Positions 16,119 to 24,152 are shown, counted from the first letter of the stretch. The stretch is 64,000 bases of DNA from Streptomyces cinnamoneus (GCF_002939475.1 NZ_PKFQ01000001.1:3469001-3533000); one strand, 5' to 3'. Notes: generated from the letters alone by a model not told the origin. Numbers and translations are program-made.

Positions 16119-16313
16119 ACCCCCGACGCTACCGGACGCCCACGCCCCCACCGTCGCGATCACCACCACGCGGGCCCCAGGGTCTCCGCGAAGCCCCACC
16201 CGGCCCGGGACTCCCCCGGCCACCGCTGAGAGGTGCGCCCAGCACCAGACGCCCCGGGCCACGCCTACGGACCCGGCGCCGCTTTTGCGGACACACCCCA
16301 GCCGCCGAAGCCC

Positions 16314-17126
16314 TCAGCCGCCGGCGCCGAGCAGCTCCGCCAGGTGTGCCTCCCGCTCCGCGATCTGCGCCAGCAGCCCGTCGGAGATCTCGGCGAGCAG
16401 CCCGTCCGGGTCCTCCGGCGCCATCTTGATCATCGCGCCGATCGCGGACGCCTCCAGCTCCGCGGCCACGGCGGAGAGCAGCTCCTTGCGCTCGGCCAGC
16501 CACTCCAGGCGCGCGTACAGCTCCTCGCTGCGGCTCGCCCGTCGCTGGCCGGGCACCGGGCCCGCCGCCCACTCCCCGGCCAGCTCGGCCAGCAGGGCGG
16601 CGTTCCCGTCGCCGTAGGCGGCGTTGACCCGCACGATGAACGCCTCACGCCGCAGCCGGTCCGCCTCGTCCAGCGCCAGGTCCGGATGCGCCTTGCGGAC
16701 CAGGTCGCGGTAGGCGCGCCGGGCCTCCTCGCTCGGCCGTACGCGCTTGGGCGGGCTCACCGGCCGCTCGGTCAGCATGGCGGACGCCTCGGGGGACAGC
16801 CCCTGGTCGTCCATCCAGCCGCCGAACAGCTCCTCCACCCCCGGCAGCGGCTGTACGAGCGCACGGGCCTCGCGGGCCCGCCGCAGGTCCTCGGCGTCAC
16901 CGGTCCGCGCGGCGACCGCCTCGGCGATGCGCGCCTCCAGCTCGTCGAGCCGGGCGTACATCGGACCGAGCCGCTGGTGGTGGAGGCGGGAGAAGTTCTC
17001 CACCTCCACCCGGAAGGTCTCCACAGCGATCTCGAACTCGATCAGCGCCTGCTCGGCGGCGCGCACCGCCGCCGCGAGCCGTTCGGTGCCGGGCTCCTCG
17101 GAAATATCGGCTTCCGGATTCGTCAC
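16314..17126 (-). CDS. J-domain-like (DnaJ) protein with coiled-coil flanks
   Basis: A 270-aa cytoplasmic protein. The central part has EEARRAYRDLVRKAHPDLALDEADR (about residues 134-157), with the HPD tripeptide that in J domains stimulates Hsp70 ATPase, followed by FIVRVNAAYGDGN as the last J-domain helix. The N-terminal 120 residues and the C-terminal 80 are Glu/Leu/Ala-rich and probably helical or coiled coil. There is no Gly/Phe or zinc-finger region, so this is a class C type co-chaperone at most. GTG start at 17126. Partner Hsp70 and client are unknown. Confidence 0.7.
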   Translation of the reverse strand: MTNPEADISEEPGTERLAAAVRAAEQALIEFEIAVETFRVEVENFSRLHHQRLGPMYARLDELEARIAEAVAARTGDAEDLRRAREARALVQPLPGVEELFGGWMDDQGLSPEASAMLTERPVSPPKRVRPSEEARRAYRDLVRKAHPDLALDEADRLRREAFIVRVNAAYGDGNAALLAELAGEWAAGPVPGQRRASRSEELYARLEWLAERKELLSAVAAELEASAIGAMIKMAPEDPDGLLAEISDGLLAQIAEREAHLAELLGAGG

Positions 17127-17229
17127 GCGCCCCAGGGTACGAGGTGTCCTCCCGAGCCCGGCACGGCTTCCGCCCGCCGGCCGGCCCCGCCCCGTCCCGC
17201 AATGCCGCCGCTGCCGCGGCGGACACCCC

Positions 17230-18627
17230 TTAGACGCCCGTCTCCGCGGCCAGCCGCCCGCTGCGCACCGCCGCCAGCAGCTCCGTGTGATCGGCCTCCA
17301 TGCGGTCCGCGTACGTCACGGCGAACGTCGCGACCGCCTCGTCCAGCTCCTCGCCCTTGCCGCAGTAGCCGGCTATCAGCAGCGGGTCCGCGCTGTGCGC
17401 GTGCGCCCGCGCCAGGAGGGCGCCCGTCATCCGGCCGTAGTCGTCCAGCTCGCCGGGGGCCAGCGCCGCCGGGTCCACGCTGCCCTTGCGGTTGCGGAAC
17501 TGCCGCACCTGGTAGGGCCGCCCCTCGACGGTCGTCCAGCCGAGCAGCACGTCGCTGACGACCTGCATCGACTTCTGTCCGAGCACCACGCGCCGCCCCT
17601 CGTGCCCCGCACCCGGCGCCTCGAAGCCGGCCTTCTCCACGAAGGGCAGCAGCACCGAGGGCCGCGCCTCCTTCACCTGGAGGACCAGCGGCTCGCCCCG
17701 GTGGTCGAGCAGCAGCACCACGTACGAGCGCAGCCCCACGCTGCCGGTCCCCACCACCCGGAACGCCACGTCCTGCACCTCGTACCGCCCCAGCAGCGGC
17801 AGCAGGTCCTCCGGCAGCGTGCCCAGGTAGGGCCCCAGCGCCGAGGCGACCGCGGCGGCCTCCGCACCGGGGACGCGGCGCAGCACCGGTGGCGCGTCGG
17901 CGAAGCGGCGGCCGCCCTCGCCGTCGCGTTCGGTGGCCTTCGCGGCGAAGCGCGCGCTGGTGTTGCGGCGGGCCTTCTCCGCGACGCGCTCCAGCGTGCC
18001 GAGCAGCTGGTGGGCGTCGGCGTGCGAGACCAGCTTCTCGTCGGCGATCGCGTTCCACGCCTCGACCACCGGCATCCGGGCCAGCAGGCGCATCGTGTGC
18101 CGGTAGGCGCCCGCGGCGTCCCGCGCGGCCGCCCGGCACTCCGCCTCGCCGGCCCCGGCCTCGCGCCCGGCCAGCACCAGTGAGGCGGCCAGGCGCTTGA
18201 CGTCCCACTCCCACGGTCCGTGGACGGTCTCGTCGAAGTCGTTGAGGTCGATGATCAGTTCGCCGCGGGCGTCGCCGAAGAGGCCGAAGTTCGCGGCGTG
18301 CGCGTCGCCGCACAGCTGCGCGCCCACGCCCGTGACGGCGGTGCCGGCCAGGTCGTGGCCCATGAGCCCGGCGGTGCCGCGCAGGAAGGCGAAGGGCGAG
18401 GCCACCATCCGGCCTATCCGCAGGGGGGTCAGCTCGGGCAGCCGCCCCGCGTTGGTCGCCTCGACGGTCTCCACCGCCCCGGGCCGCCCCGCGTCGGCCC
18501 TCCACTCGGCGTGGGCGGAGCGCGGCACGCGCTCGCGCAGCGCCTTTCCGGCGGCCTTCACGGCCTTGTGCCCGGATTCCCCGGCCCCGGGCCGGGCGAA
18601 CCCCGGCACGTACGGCAGTCGCGCCAT
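17230..18627 (-). CDS. DUF2252 family protein
   Basis: A 465-aa protein of the DUF2252 family, distantly related to aminoglycoside-phosphotransferase/kinase-like folds. Diagnostic segments are MVASPFAFLRGTAGLMGHDL, GAQLCGDAHAANFGLFGDA, LIIDLNDFDETVHGPWEWDVKRLAASL and the late LLARAHAHSADPLLIAGYCGKGEELDEA. GDAH and DxNDFDE look like catalytic-loop and metal-binding residues of a kinase-type fold, which is inference. ATG at 18627. No function is established. Confidence 0.82.
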   Translation of the reverse strand: MARLPYVPGFARPGAGESGHKAVKAAGKALRERVPRSAHAEWRADAGRPGAVETVEATNAGRLPELTPLRIGRMVASPFAFLRGTAGLMGHDLAGTAVTGVGAQLCGDAHAANFGLFGDARGELIIDLNDFDETVHGPWEWDVKRLAASLVLAGREAGAGEAECRAAARDAAGAYRHTMRLLARMPVVEAWNAIADEKLVSHADAHQLLGTLERVAEKARRNTSARFAAKATERDGEGGRRFADAPPVLRRVPGAEAAAVASALGPYLGTLPEDLLPLLGRYEVQDVAFRVVGTGSVGLRSYVVLLLDHRGEPLVLQVKEARPSVLLPFVEKAGFEAPGAGHEGRRVVLGQKSMQVVSDVLLGWTTVEGRPYQVRQFRNRKGSVDPAALAPGELDDYGRMTGALLARAHAHSADPLLIAGYCGKGEELDEAVATFAVTYADRMEADHTELLAAVRSGRLAAETGV

Positions 18628-18706
18628 GACGGCGCCACCTCCCCCTCCACCCGGCGCGTGCTCGCGCGACGTCAGCTGCCCAGACGGTACCGCCCGGCCA
18701 CCGGGA

Positions 18707-19399
18707 TCAGCACGGGTGGCCGTGCGGCTGCGGTGCCTCCTTGCGGCTGGCGGGCACGGTGGAGGAGAGCCCGGCGGTCGCCGGGCGCCAGCCGACGGGA
18801 CGTTCGTAAACCCGGCCGGTCGCCGGGTCCTCGACGCGGTCGGGCAGCTGCGCGTCCTTGATGCGGCCGGGGCCGATGACGAAGGAGCGCGGGCACAGGG
18901 CGCGCAGCTCGGTGGAGACGCGCTTGGGCGGGAACGCCATGGCGATGTGTGCCGCGGCGTTGAACTCGCGGGCCCGGCGCACCGCGGGGCACAGGTCGCT
19001 GTCGCCGCTGACGACCAGCGCGGAGTCGGCGGAGCGGGTCGCGATGTCGGCCACCAGGTCGACCGCGAGGTGGACGTCGGTCTCCTTCTCCTCGTAACTG
19101 CGCCACGCCCGCCCGCACTTGCAGGTGATCGTCTTGGGTTGGTAGCGCGCCTCGTGCACGGCGAGCACCTTGCCGCCGACGGCCCTCAGGGCGCCCAGGT
19201 AGTCCTGCTGCCGCCGGACCGCGCTGGAGGCGCCCTGGAGGGGGGCGGTGTAGTAGTTCACCTTGATCAAGTTGTCCCGGGGCCGGAGGCGTTGGGCCAG
19301 GGAGACCAGGTCCAGCCACTGGTAGCGGTCGTCGAGGAACTTGTGCCTCAGGCCGTGGAAGAGGTTGTAGCCGTCGACGTACACGATCAGGTCTGACAC
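18707..19399 (-). CDS. NYN-domain (PIN-like) protein, putative RNase
   Basis: A 230-aa protein of the NYN/LabA-like group. The PIN-type acidic residues lie in IVYVDGYNLFHGLRHK, EKETDVHLAVDLVADI and ALVVSGDSDLCPAVRRARE, the usual arrangement of Asp residues that bind a metal ion for RNA cleavage. A CKCGRAW stretch at about residue 94 may bind metal. The C-terminal 40 residues look disordered. GTG start at 19399, divergent from the small-RNA candidate at 19518-19568. RNA processing or decay is inferred from the family; the target is unknown. Confidence 0.8.
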   Translation of the reverse strand: MSDLIVYVDGYNLFHGLRHKFLDDRYQWLDLVSLAQRLRPRDNLIKVNYYTAPLQGASSAVRRQQDYLGALRAVGGKVLAVHEARYQPKTITCKCGRAWRSYEEKETDVHLAVDLVADIATRSADSALVVSGDSDLCPAVRRAREFNAAAHIAMAFPPKRVSTELRALCPRSFVIGPGRIKDAQLPDRVEDPATGRVYERPVGWRPATAGLSSTVPASRKEAPQPHGHPC

Positions 19400-19483
19400 A
19401 AGGCTCCTTCGCGTGAGCTCGGGGCCCCATAATGCCGGTGGCTGGCAGCGCAGTTGAATCCTCCGGCGCGAGCTATGTAGAGC

Positions 19484-19512
19484 TCGACATAGCTGCCCGC
19501 CTTGGCTACGAT
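19484..19512 (+). promoter_or_regulatory. Promoter for the small-RNA candidate
   Basis: TCGACA (19484-19489), exactly 17 bases, then TACGAT (19507-19512): a good housekeeping-type promoter in a gene-free stretch, reading rightwards. Confidence 0.5.
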
Positions 19513-19517
19513 GGAGC

Positions 19518-19570
19518 CATACCCGCTAGGGACACCTAGCATGACGGCCCCTTTACGGGGCCGTTTTTGT
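19518..19570 (+). ncRNA. Candidate small RNA (about 50 nt, two hairpins)
   Basis: Downstream of the promoter at 19484-19512 the sequence folds into two stems: GCTAGG-GACA-CCTAGC (19525-19540), then the terminator hairpin ACGGCCCC/GGGGCCGT (19544-19564) followed by TTTTT. No convincing ORF is present; an ATG at 19541 opens only 19 codons through the terminator. A compact independent transcript is the simplest reading, though it could also be an attenuator-like leader that ends before the next gene. Promoter and terminator strength were judged by eye only. Confidence 0.45.
19544..19568 (+). terminator. Intrinsic terminator of the small-RNA candidate
   Basis: An 8-bp GC-rich stem (ACGGCCCC/GGGGCCGT) with a TTTAC loop and a run of five T. 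This is one of few classical T-tailed terminators in the window. Confidence 0.75.
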
Positions 19571-19591
19571 TGTGACGACGTTGTGACGACG
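19570..19591. repeat. Tandem 11-bp repeat after the small-RNA terminator
   Basis: TTGTGACGACG occurs twice in direct tandem (19570-19580 and 19581-19591), one helical turn apart. Confidence 0.7.
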
Positions 19592-19675
19592 CTTCGGTGA
19601 CTACCGCCAGGCTCCTCGCTCTACGAACAAGGCCCCTCGCGGGGCCGGGTGCCGATGGGGTCGGGGGCTTTCGGA

Positions 19676-20152
19676 CTACCGGGCGGAAGGCCCTTCACCC
19701 CGAGGACCGGCGGGCGGCTCACCCGCCCCCGGGCTCTTGGACTCCGGCCGCTCGTGACCGAGGCGCCAGGCGAGGACGAAGCCCGCCGCGATGATCACCA
19801 GCGTCCAGGTCATCACCACACCCGCGTCGACCGCCCCGAGGAAGATCCAGGCGAAGGCCAGCCCGCCCGCCATGGCGAGCACGACGACCAGGGCCGCGGC
19901 GATCGAGCGGTTGGCCGGCGACGACTCCTCGCCGTTGGTACGGAACTTGCCCTCGAAGCGGAACAGAGGGGTCTGGAAGAGGCTGCTGACCTCGACCTCG
20001 CTCACTTCCCTCGACGAGGCATCGTCGGTCGCCGCGCGGAGTGCGTCGGCTATGCCACCGTCGTCCACCGAACGGCCGCGCTGGGAGGGCAATCCCTCCG
20101 TCTGGGTGAGGTCGGTCTCGACGGCCTCCGAAGACCACTCGGAGCTGGCCAT
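19676..20152 (-). CDS. Two-pass membrane protein of unknown function
   Basis: A 158-aa protein. The first 80 residues are polar and acidic (TDLTQTEGLPSQRG, TDDASSREVSEVEV); then two adjacent membrane helices (IAAALVVVLAMAGGLAFAWIFLG and AGVVMTWTLVIIAAGFVLAW) and a short basic/Pro tail. The N terminus is probably cytoplasmic. The ATG at 20152 (MASSEW) is preferred; the frame stays open to 20236 but without a better start. I do not recognise a named family. Transcribed toward the small-RNA candidate and divergent from the RHH-like gene. Confidence 0.62.
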   Translation of the reverse strand: MASSEWSSEAVETDLTQTEGLPSQRGRSVDDGGIADALRAATDDASSREVSEVEVSSLFQTPLFRFEGKFRTNGEESSPANRSIAAALVVVLAMAGGLAFAWIFLGAVDAGVVMTWTLVIIAAGFVLAWRLGHERPESKSPGAGEPPAGPRGEGPSAR

Positions 20153-20236
20153 GGCTCTCCCCTCAAGATCGGGTTCGCGTAGCAGGCACATCACTTGCCG
20201 TAAGCATACCTCTCGCAGATATGTGCTGCACCTCAC

Positions 20237-20464
20237 CCATCACTTATATGGTTGTTAGCTGCATTTAAGCTGGCCAGGCACACAGCGGGGGCGCAGAGGC
20301 CGGGAAGAGCGGGGCGCCCGAACGCCTCTCGTCCGCCATTTGGCGGCACAACAGCTGCACACTTGCTGCATCTTAGCTGTATCATCGAGAACAAGAGGTG
20401 CGGCGCTGCGGAGCCTCCAACCTCGGGCATCCCTGGCGCCGGCCGAGGAGAGAGGAGATGAGAG
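20237..20464. promoter_or_regulatory. Regulatory gap upstream of the RHH-like gene
   Basis: A comparatively A+T-rich 228-bp region with repeated AGCTG/TGCTGCAT elements, including an inverted pair ACAGCT (20351-20356) and AGCTGT (20375-20380) next to a TATCAT -10-like hexamer (20380-20385). It may hold the operator of the RHH-like regulator. No gene is seen. Confidence 0.35.
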
Positions 20465-20827
20465 ATGCCTATACCGGTTACTTCCGACCCGCGTACCGAC
20501 GCGGGGAGCGAGGACAAGTTGCCAGCGACGGAAGGCGAGGCCATGGCCGGAGGGGCCAAGTCCGACGGACGCGCCCGCAGCGGAGGCCGGTTCGAGAGGG
20601 TCACGGTGAATCTCGCGCCGCGCTCGTCCGCGGCGTTGGAACACGCCGCGATGATCACGGGGGACACCAAGACCGACACCATCAACCGCGCGCTCCAGAT
20701 CTACGCCATGCTGGCCGACGTGGTCGACAACGGCGGAGCCGTGCTGGTGCGGTACACCCCCGACGGGGAGCTCGAACGTCAGCGGCTCTTCCCCGAGCGC
20801 TTCGACCGAGTGACGACACGCGGGTAG
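20465..20827 (+). CDS. Ribbon-helix-helix-like small regulator
   Basis: A 120-aa protein. After a disordered N-terminal 40 residues comes FERVTVNLAPRSSAALEHAAMITGDTKTDTINRALQIYAMLADVV, which reads as one beta strand and two helices with the T-K-T-D-T turn of MetJ/Arc-type ribbon-helix-helix proteins; a short strand pair follows (AVLVRYTPDGELERQRLF). The ATG at 20465 has GAGGAG seven bases away; MAGGAK (residue 27) is an alternative start. No toxin gene adjoins it, so a toxin-antitoxin role is not supported. Possibly a dimeric DNA-binding protein acting on the repeats just upstream. Confidence 0.6.
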   Translation: MPIPVTSDPRTDAGSEDKLPATEGEAMAGGAKSDGRARSGGRFERVTVNLAPRSSAALEHAAMITGDTKTDTINRALQIYAMLADVVDNGGAVLVRYTPDGELERQRLFPERFDRVTTRG

Positions 20828-20905
20828 ATCCCGCTGCACCGACGGCCGGCCCGGCGAGCGTTCGCCGCGTTTTTGAACCGGCCGATTCCGCTGAGCCACC
20901 GGTGG

Positions 20906-20936
20906 GTACCCCCCGCTGGCGCATAGCGGGGGGTAC
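20906..20936 (+). terminator. Hairpin terminator after the RHH-like gene
   Basis: GTACCCCCCGCT (20906-20917) and AGCGGGGGGTAC (20925-20936) form a perfect 12-bp stem with a 7-base loop. Confidence 0.6.
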
Positions 20937-21119
20937 TCACGGGGCTGACGATTGCCCAGCGGTGGCGAGTTCCCGTCCGTAGCAGCACGCTGACCGCAAG
21001 TGCGGAGTGCGGTCTACAGCAACCGACGTAGGGCATCCGGTTGAACGGCCCTTCAGACACGGTGATCCGCAAGCACGCGCGTGGGTCACGTCGCACTCTC
21101 GGGCAGAAAGGTCCACGCA

Positions 21120-21452
21120 GTGCCCATCAGGCTCACCACACCCACCCGGACAGTTCTGCTCACGCTGCTGGAGGACCCGAGCCGGGCACATTACGGCCTG
21201 GAGATCTGCGAGAAGACCGGCTTGTTCAGCGGCACCGTGTATCCCGTCCTGGCCCGGCTGGAGAAGTACGGCTGGCTGGAGAGCGCCTGGGAGACCACTC
21301 AGGAACCGGACGACGGCGGAGCCGGCCTTGCCCGGCCGCGCCGGCACTACTACCGCTTCACCGCAACCGGCGCCGCCGAAGCGCGAGCGGAACTCGCCAG
21401 GCGAGCACAGCGCGGCTGTGGGCCCTGGTATGTGCCCGAGGGGGGAACATGA
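21120..21452 (+). CDS. PadR-family winged-helix regulator
   Basis: A 110-aa regulator. TTPTRTVLLTLLEDPSRAHYGLEICEKTGLFSGTVYPVLARLEKYGWLESAWE is a PadR winged helix with the typical GTVYPVLARLE recognition region, and RRHYYRFTATGAAEARAEL is the wing and following helix. The short C terminus resembles the PadR-s2 group. The GTG at 21120 has GAAAGG upstream. It is coupled to the next gene by an ATGA overlap, an arrangement common for PadR proteins and the membrane proteins they control. Confidence 0.83.
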   Translation: MPIRLTTPTRTVLLTLLEDPSRAHYGLEICEKTGLFSGTVYPVLARLEKYGWLESAWETTQEPDDGGAGLARPRRHYYRFTATGAAEARAELARRAQRGCGPWYVPEGGT

Positions 21453-22051
21453 ACCAACTGACGTTCTTGATGGCCTCGCTGGTCATCGCCGCTGCGATCC
21501 GCTGGCCCTCGCTCTTCCTGGCGCCCTCGGACCCGCAGGCCCAGCCTGCCGGCCGGCGGCGATGGAAGTCACCCCCACGACCGGGCACCCCCGACCTCAT
21601 CGTCCCCCCGGGCAAACGTTCCCCCGGGATGAACGACGCTCTGGAGCGGGTCCGGAAGGCGGCCCCGGAGGCGGTTCAGCACGGGCCGTGCGGACAGCGG
21701 CGGTTCGCGCTGATCCCCCGGGTCCGCGAGGAGATCTCCGCGGTGATCGAGGACCACGCCCTCGCGGAGGCCGAGTCGCGCGAGCTGCGGCACGCCGCCC
21801 AGACCTGCTCGACGTACGTCCTGGGCTCGCACCCCCCGCCCGTCGCGCGCCGGCCCGGATCGCTGGGACGCCTGGTGCTGCACTGCGCCGCCGGCATCGT
21901 TCCCGGCCCCGCGCGCTGGCAGGAGGAATGGGCCAGTGAGTACGCCGCCATGTCGGGCTACCCGCTGTCCGCCCGCGTCCGCTTCCTGGCGGGGCTCCTC
22001 CTGGCGGCACCCCGCCTCGCGTGGTCCCTGGGCCGTCGGCCGGACAGGTAG
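21449..22051 (+). CDS. Hypothetical membrane-associated protein coupled to PadR
   Basis: A 200-aa protein with an N-terminal hydrophobic segment (LTFLMASLVIAAAIRWPSLFLA) and a possible weak second one near the C terminus (VRFLAGLLLAAPRLAWSL). The middle is polar, with a helical stretch PRVREEISAVIEDHALAEAESRELRHAAQTC. The late WQEEWASEYAAM and SARVRFLAGLL resemble the end of actinobacterial proteins often found beside PadR-like regulators. The ATG overlaps the padR stop. Function unknown. Confidence 0.65.
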   Translation: MNQLTFLMASLVIAAAIRWPSLFLAPSDPQAQPAGRRRWKSPPRPGTPDLIVPPGKRSPGMNDALERVRKAAPEAVQHGPCGQRRFALIPRVREEISAVIEDHALAEAESRELRHAAQTCSTYVLGSHPPPVARRPGSLGRLVLHCAAGIVPGPARWQEEWASEYAAMSGYPLSARVRFLAGLLLAAPRLAWSLGRRPDR

Positions 22052-22200
22052 TCCAGCCCACCCGAGCGGGCGGCCGGCCGCCGGGGACGGGAGAAACCAG
22101 AAGAAGCAGGAGAAGGGGTCGCCTCGGACGCGCCCCCGGGGGAACGAGGCCAAGATCACTAAAGAACGCCGGGGCCCACCCCCGACGGCATACGGAAACG

Positions 22201-22252
22201 CGAAACGGGCCTCTCCCGAGTGACTTTCGTCACCCCGGAGAGGCCCGTTTCG
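22201..22252 (-). terminator. Terminator of tRNA-Leu
   Basis: A 16-bp perfect stem (22201-22216 with 22237-22252, CGAAACGGGCCTCTCC and its complement) with an inner GTGAC-GAAA-GTCAC hairpin, just after the tRNA 3' end on the minus strand. Confidence 0.75.
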
Positions 22253-22259
22253 TACCGCA

Positions 22260-22346
22260 TGGTGCGCGAGGGGGGAGTTGAACCCCCACGCCCTTTCGGG
22301 CACTGGAACCTGAATCCAGCGCGTCTGCCTATTCCGCCACCCGCGC
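22260..22346 (-). tRNA. tRNA-Leu (anticodon CAG)
   Basis: Read on the minus strand, a class II tRNA folds with acceptor stem GCGCGGG/CTCGCGC (one G-U pair), an anticodon arm CTGGA-TTCAGGT-TCCAG giving anticodon CAG, a variable arm TGCCCGAAAGGGCG and a T arm GGGGGTTCAACTCCCCC. The 3' CCA is encoded (22260-22262). It decodes CUG, the commonest Leu codon in such genomes. Confidence 0.95.
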
Positions 22347-22741
22347 ATGGGTGTGTCTTCAGGCTTTCGGGCGCTTCCCCGGCGTTTCCGCCCGGTTGTC
22401 GTCCGTTCGCCTTCCGACATGCAGAACATTAGCACGCCCCGCAGGGTGCCTTCGAACTCGTTCCTCCCGGCCGCCCTCCGAGGGGGCCGCGGGGACCCCT
22501 CCGGTTGCGGGACACTGACTTCGGGACACTGACTCGGGGCCGCCTCTACGATCCATGGGGAAGCCACCGACGAGGCGGACGACGACGCGACGGACACGAC
22601 GGACGGCCACGGAAGGCGACACTCGTCACTCCTGCCGCCGAAGGGGAACCAGCCGTTTTCCCGACGCGTGGATACGATCAGTAAGCAGTATCAGGAACGA
22701 CACTGAGCATCAGAGACGTCACTGAGGGAAGGAGGTGCCCC
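22347..22741. other. 395-bp gap between tRNA-Leu and fhaA
   Basis: It should contain the divergent promoters of tRNA-Leu and the fhaA-pknB set. Visible are a direct repeat GGGACACTGACT (22509-22520 and 22523-22534) and -10-like TACGAT hexamers at 22547-22552 and 22673-22678, without convincing -35 partners. The open frame on the minus strand at 22359-22622 has no family features, and I do not call it. Confidence 0.4.
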
Positions 22742-23584
22742 GTGGGAGTACTGAAGCGCTTCGAGCAGCGACTCGAGGGTCTCGTGAACGGCACCTTCGC
22801 CAAGGTGTTCAAGTCCGAGGTGCAGCCGGTCGAGATCGCTGGAGCACTCCAGCGGGAGTGCGACAACAACGCCACCATCTGGAACCGTGACCGCACCGTC
22901 GTCCCGAACGACTTCATCGTGGAGCTGAGCGCCCCCGACTTCGAGCGGCTGAGTCCCTACTCCGGCCAGCTCGGCGACGAGCTGTCCGGGATGGTCCGCG
23001 ACTACGCCAAGCAGCAGCGGTACACCTTCATGGGGACCATCAAGGTCCATCTGGAGAAGGCCGACGACCTCGACACCGGTCTGTACCGGGTGCGCAGCCG
23101 CACCCTCGCCTCCAGCGAGTCCCAGGACCCGCACGCCTCCAGGCAGCAGACCGGCGCCCCGCGCGCGGGCGGCGGCCCCACCCAGGGGGCCGGCTATCCG
23201 GCGCAGCCCGCCGGGGCTCCGCCCATGCCGACGTCCCCGCCGCCCGGTGTCCGCCCCCTGCCGCGCACCGGCGGTCCGGGGCCGGGTACGGTTCCGGGCG
23301 CGCAGACGCGTCGTTGGATCGAGATCAACGGCACCCGCCACCAGATCTCTCGGCCCACCCTCGTGCTGGGCCGCAGCACGGAAGCGGACGTACGCATCGA
23401 CGACCCCGGGGTCTCCCGCCGGCACTGTGAAATCCGGGTCGGCACCCCCGCGACGATCCAGGACCTGGGGTCGACGAACGGCATCGTGGTGGACGGACAG
23501 CACACCACGCGCGCTACGCTCCGCGACGGCTCACGCATCGTCGTGGGCAGCACCACCATCGTTTATCGGCAAGCCGAAGGGTGA
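22742..23584 (+). CDS. fhaA: FHA-domain protein FhaA (DUF3662 + FHA)
   Basis: A 280-aa signalling adaptor. The N-terminal DUF3662 domain covers about residues 1-115 (VLKRFEQRLEGLVNGTFAKVFKSEVQPVEIAGALQRECD), then a Pro/Gly linker and a C-terminal forkhead-associated domain (about 195-275) with LGRSTEADVRIDDPGVSRRHCEI and DLGSTNGIVVDG, the residues that read phosphothreonine. In mycobacteria the orthologue links PknB to the lipid-II flippase and wall synthesis. GTG start with a strong GGAAGGAGG. First gene of the fhaA-fhaB-pstP-ftsW-pbp-pknB set. Confidence 0.93.
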   Translation: MGVLKRFEQRLEGLVNGTFAKVFKSEVQPVEIAGALQRECDNNATIWNRDRTVVPNDFIVELSAPDFERLSPYSGQLGDELSGMVRDYAKQQRYTFMGTIKVHLEKADDLDTGLYRVRSRTLASSESQDPHASRQQTGAPRAGGGPTQGAGYPAQPAGAPPMPTSPPPGVRPLPRTGGPGPGTVPGAQTRRWIEINGTRHQISRPTLVLGRSTEADVRIDDPGVSRRHCEIRVGTPATIQDLGSTNGIVVDGQHTTRATLRDGSRIVVGSTTIVYRQAEG

Positions 23585-23594
23585 AGCGGGGGCA

Positions 23595-24122
23595 ATGTCA
23601 GAGCTGACCCTCACGGTCATGCGGTTGGGTTTCCTCGCCGTACTGTGGCTGTTCGTCATCGTGGCCGTCCAGGTCATCCGCAGCGATCTGTTCGGCACCC
23701 GCGTGACCCAGCGCGGCTCCCGGCGGGGCGCGGGCGGCGGGCAGGCGCAGCGCGCGCAGCAGGCCGCACCGCCGCAGCAGCGCCAGCAGCAGTCCGGCGG
23801 TCGCCGGGCCGACCGCGGCCGTCGCGGCGCACCGACCAAGCTGGTGGTGTCCGAGGGCACGCTCACCGGCACCACGGTGGCCCTCCAGGGCCAGACGATC
23901 TCCCTCGGCCGTGCCCACGACTCCACGATCGTGCTGGACGACGACTACGCCTCCAGCCGGCATGCCAGGATCTACCCCGACCGCGACGGCCAGTGGATCG
24001 TCGAGGACCTCGGGTCGACCAACGGCACCTATCTCGACCGGACCCGGCTGACCACCCCGACCCCGATCCCGCTCGGCGCGCCGATCCGCATCGGCAAGAC
24101 CGTCATCGAGCTGCGGAAGTAG
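23595..24122 (+). CDS. fhaB: FHA-domain membrane protein FhaB
   Basis: A 175-aa protein with an N-terminal membrane anchor (residues 5-28, LTVMRLGFLAVLWLFVIVAVQVI), a Gln/Arg/Gly-rich linker and a C-terminal FHA domain (ISLGRAHDSTIVLDDDYASSRHARIYP, then DLGSTNGTYLDRTRL). It corresponds to mycobacterial FhaB/FipA, which binds phosphorylated division and wall proteins. Start ATG at 23595; the long upstream reading frame is only the shadow of fhaA. Confidence 0.92.
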   Translation: MSELTLTVMRLGFLAVLWLFVIVAVQVIRSDLFGTRVTQRGSRRGAGGGQAQRAQQAAPPQQRQQQSGGRRADRGRRGAPTKLVVSEGTLTGTTVALQGQTISLGRAHDSTIVLDDDYASSRHARIYPDRDGQWIVEDLGSTNGTYLDRTRLTTPTPIPLGAPIRIGKTVIELRK

Positions 24123-24152
24123 TAGGACCATGACGACCGGAGGGTGGGCAGC

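Noticed and set aside
19541..19600. A 19-codon ORF starting at the ATG within the small-RNA candidate
   Set aside because: It runs straight through the terminator hairpin and has no SD.
20465..21452. Toxin-antitoxin module from the RHH-like gene
   Set aside because: No toxin-sized partner gene adjoins it; the next gene is PadR, 292 bases away.
22359..22622. An 87-codon minus-strand ORF between tRNA-Leu and fhaA
   Set aside because: No SD, no recognisable domain, and it would block the expected promoter space of tRNA-Leu and fhaA.
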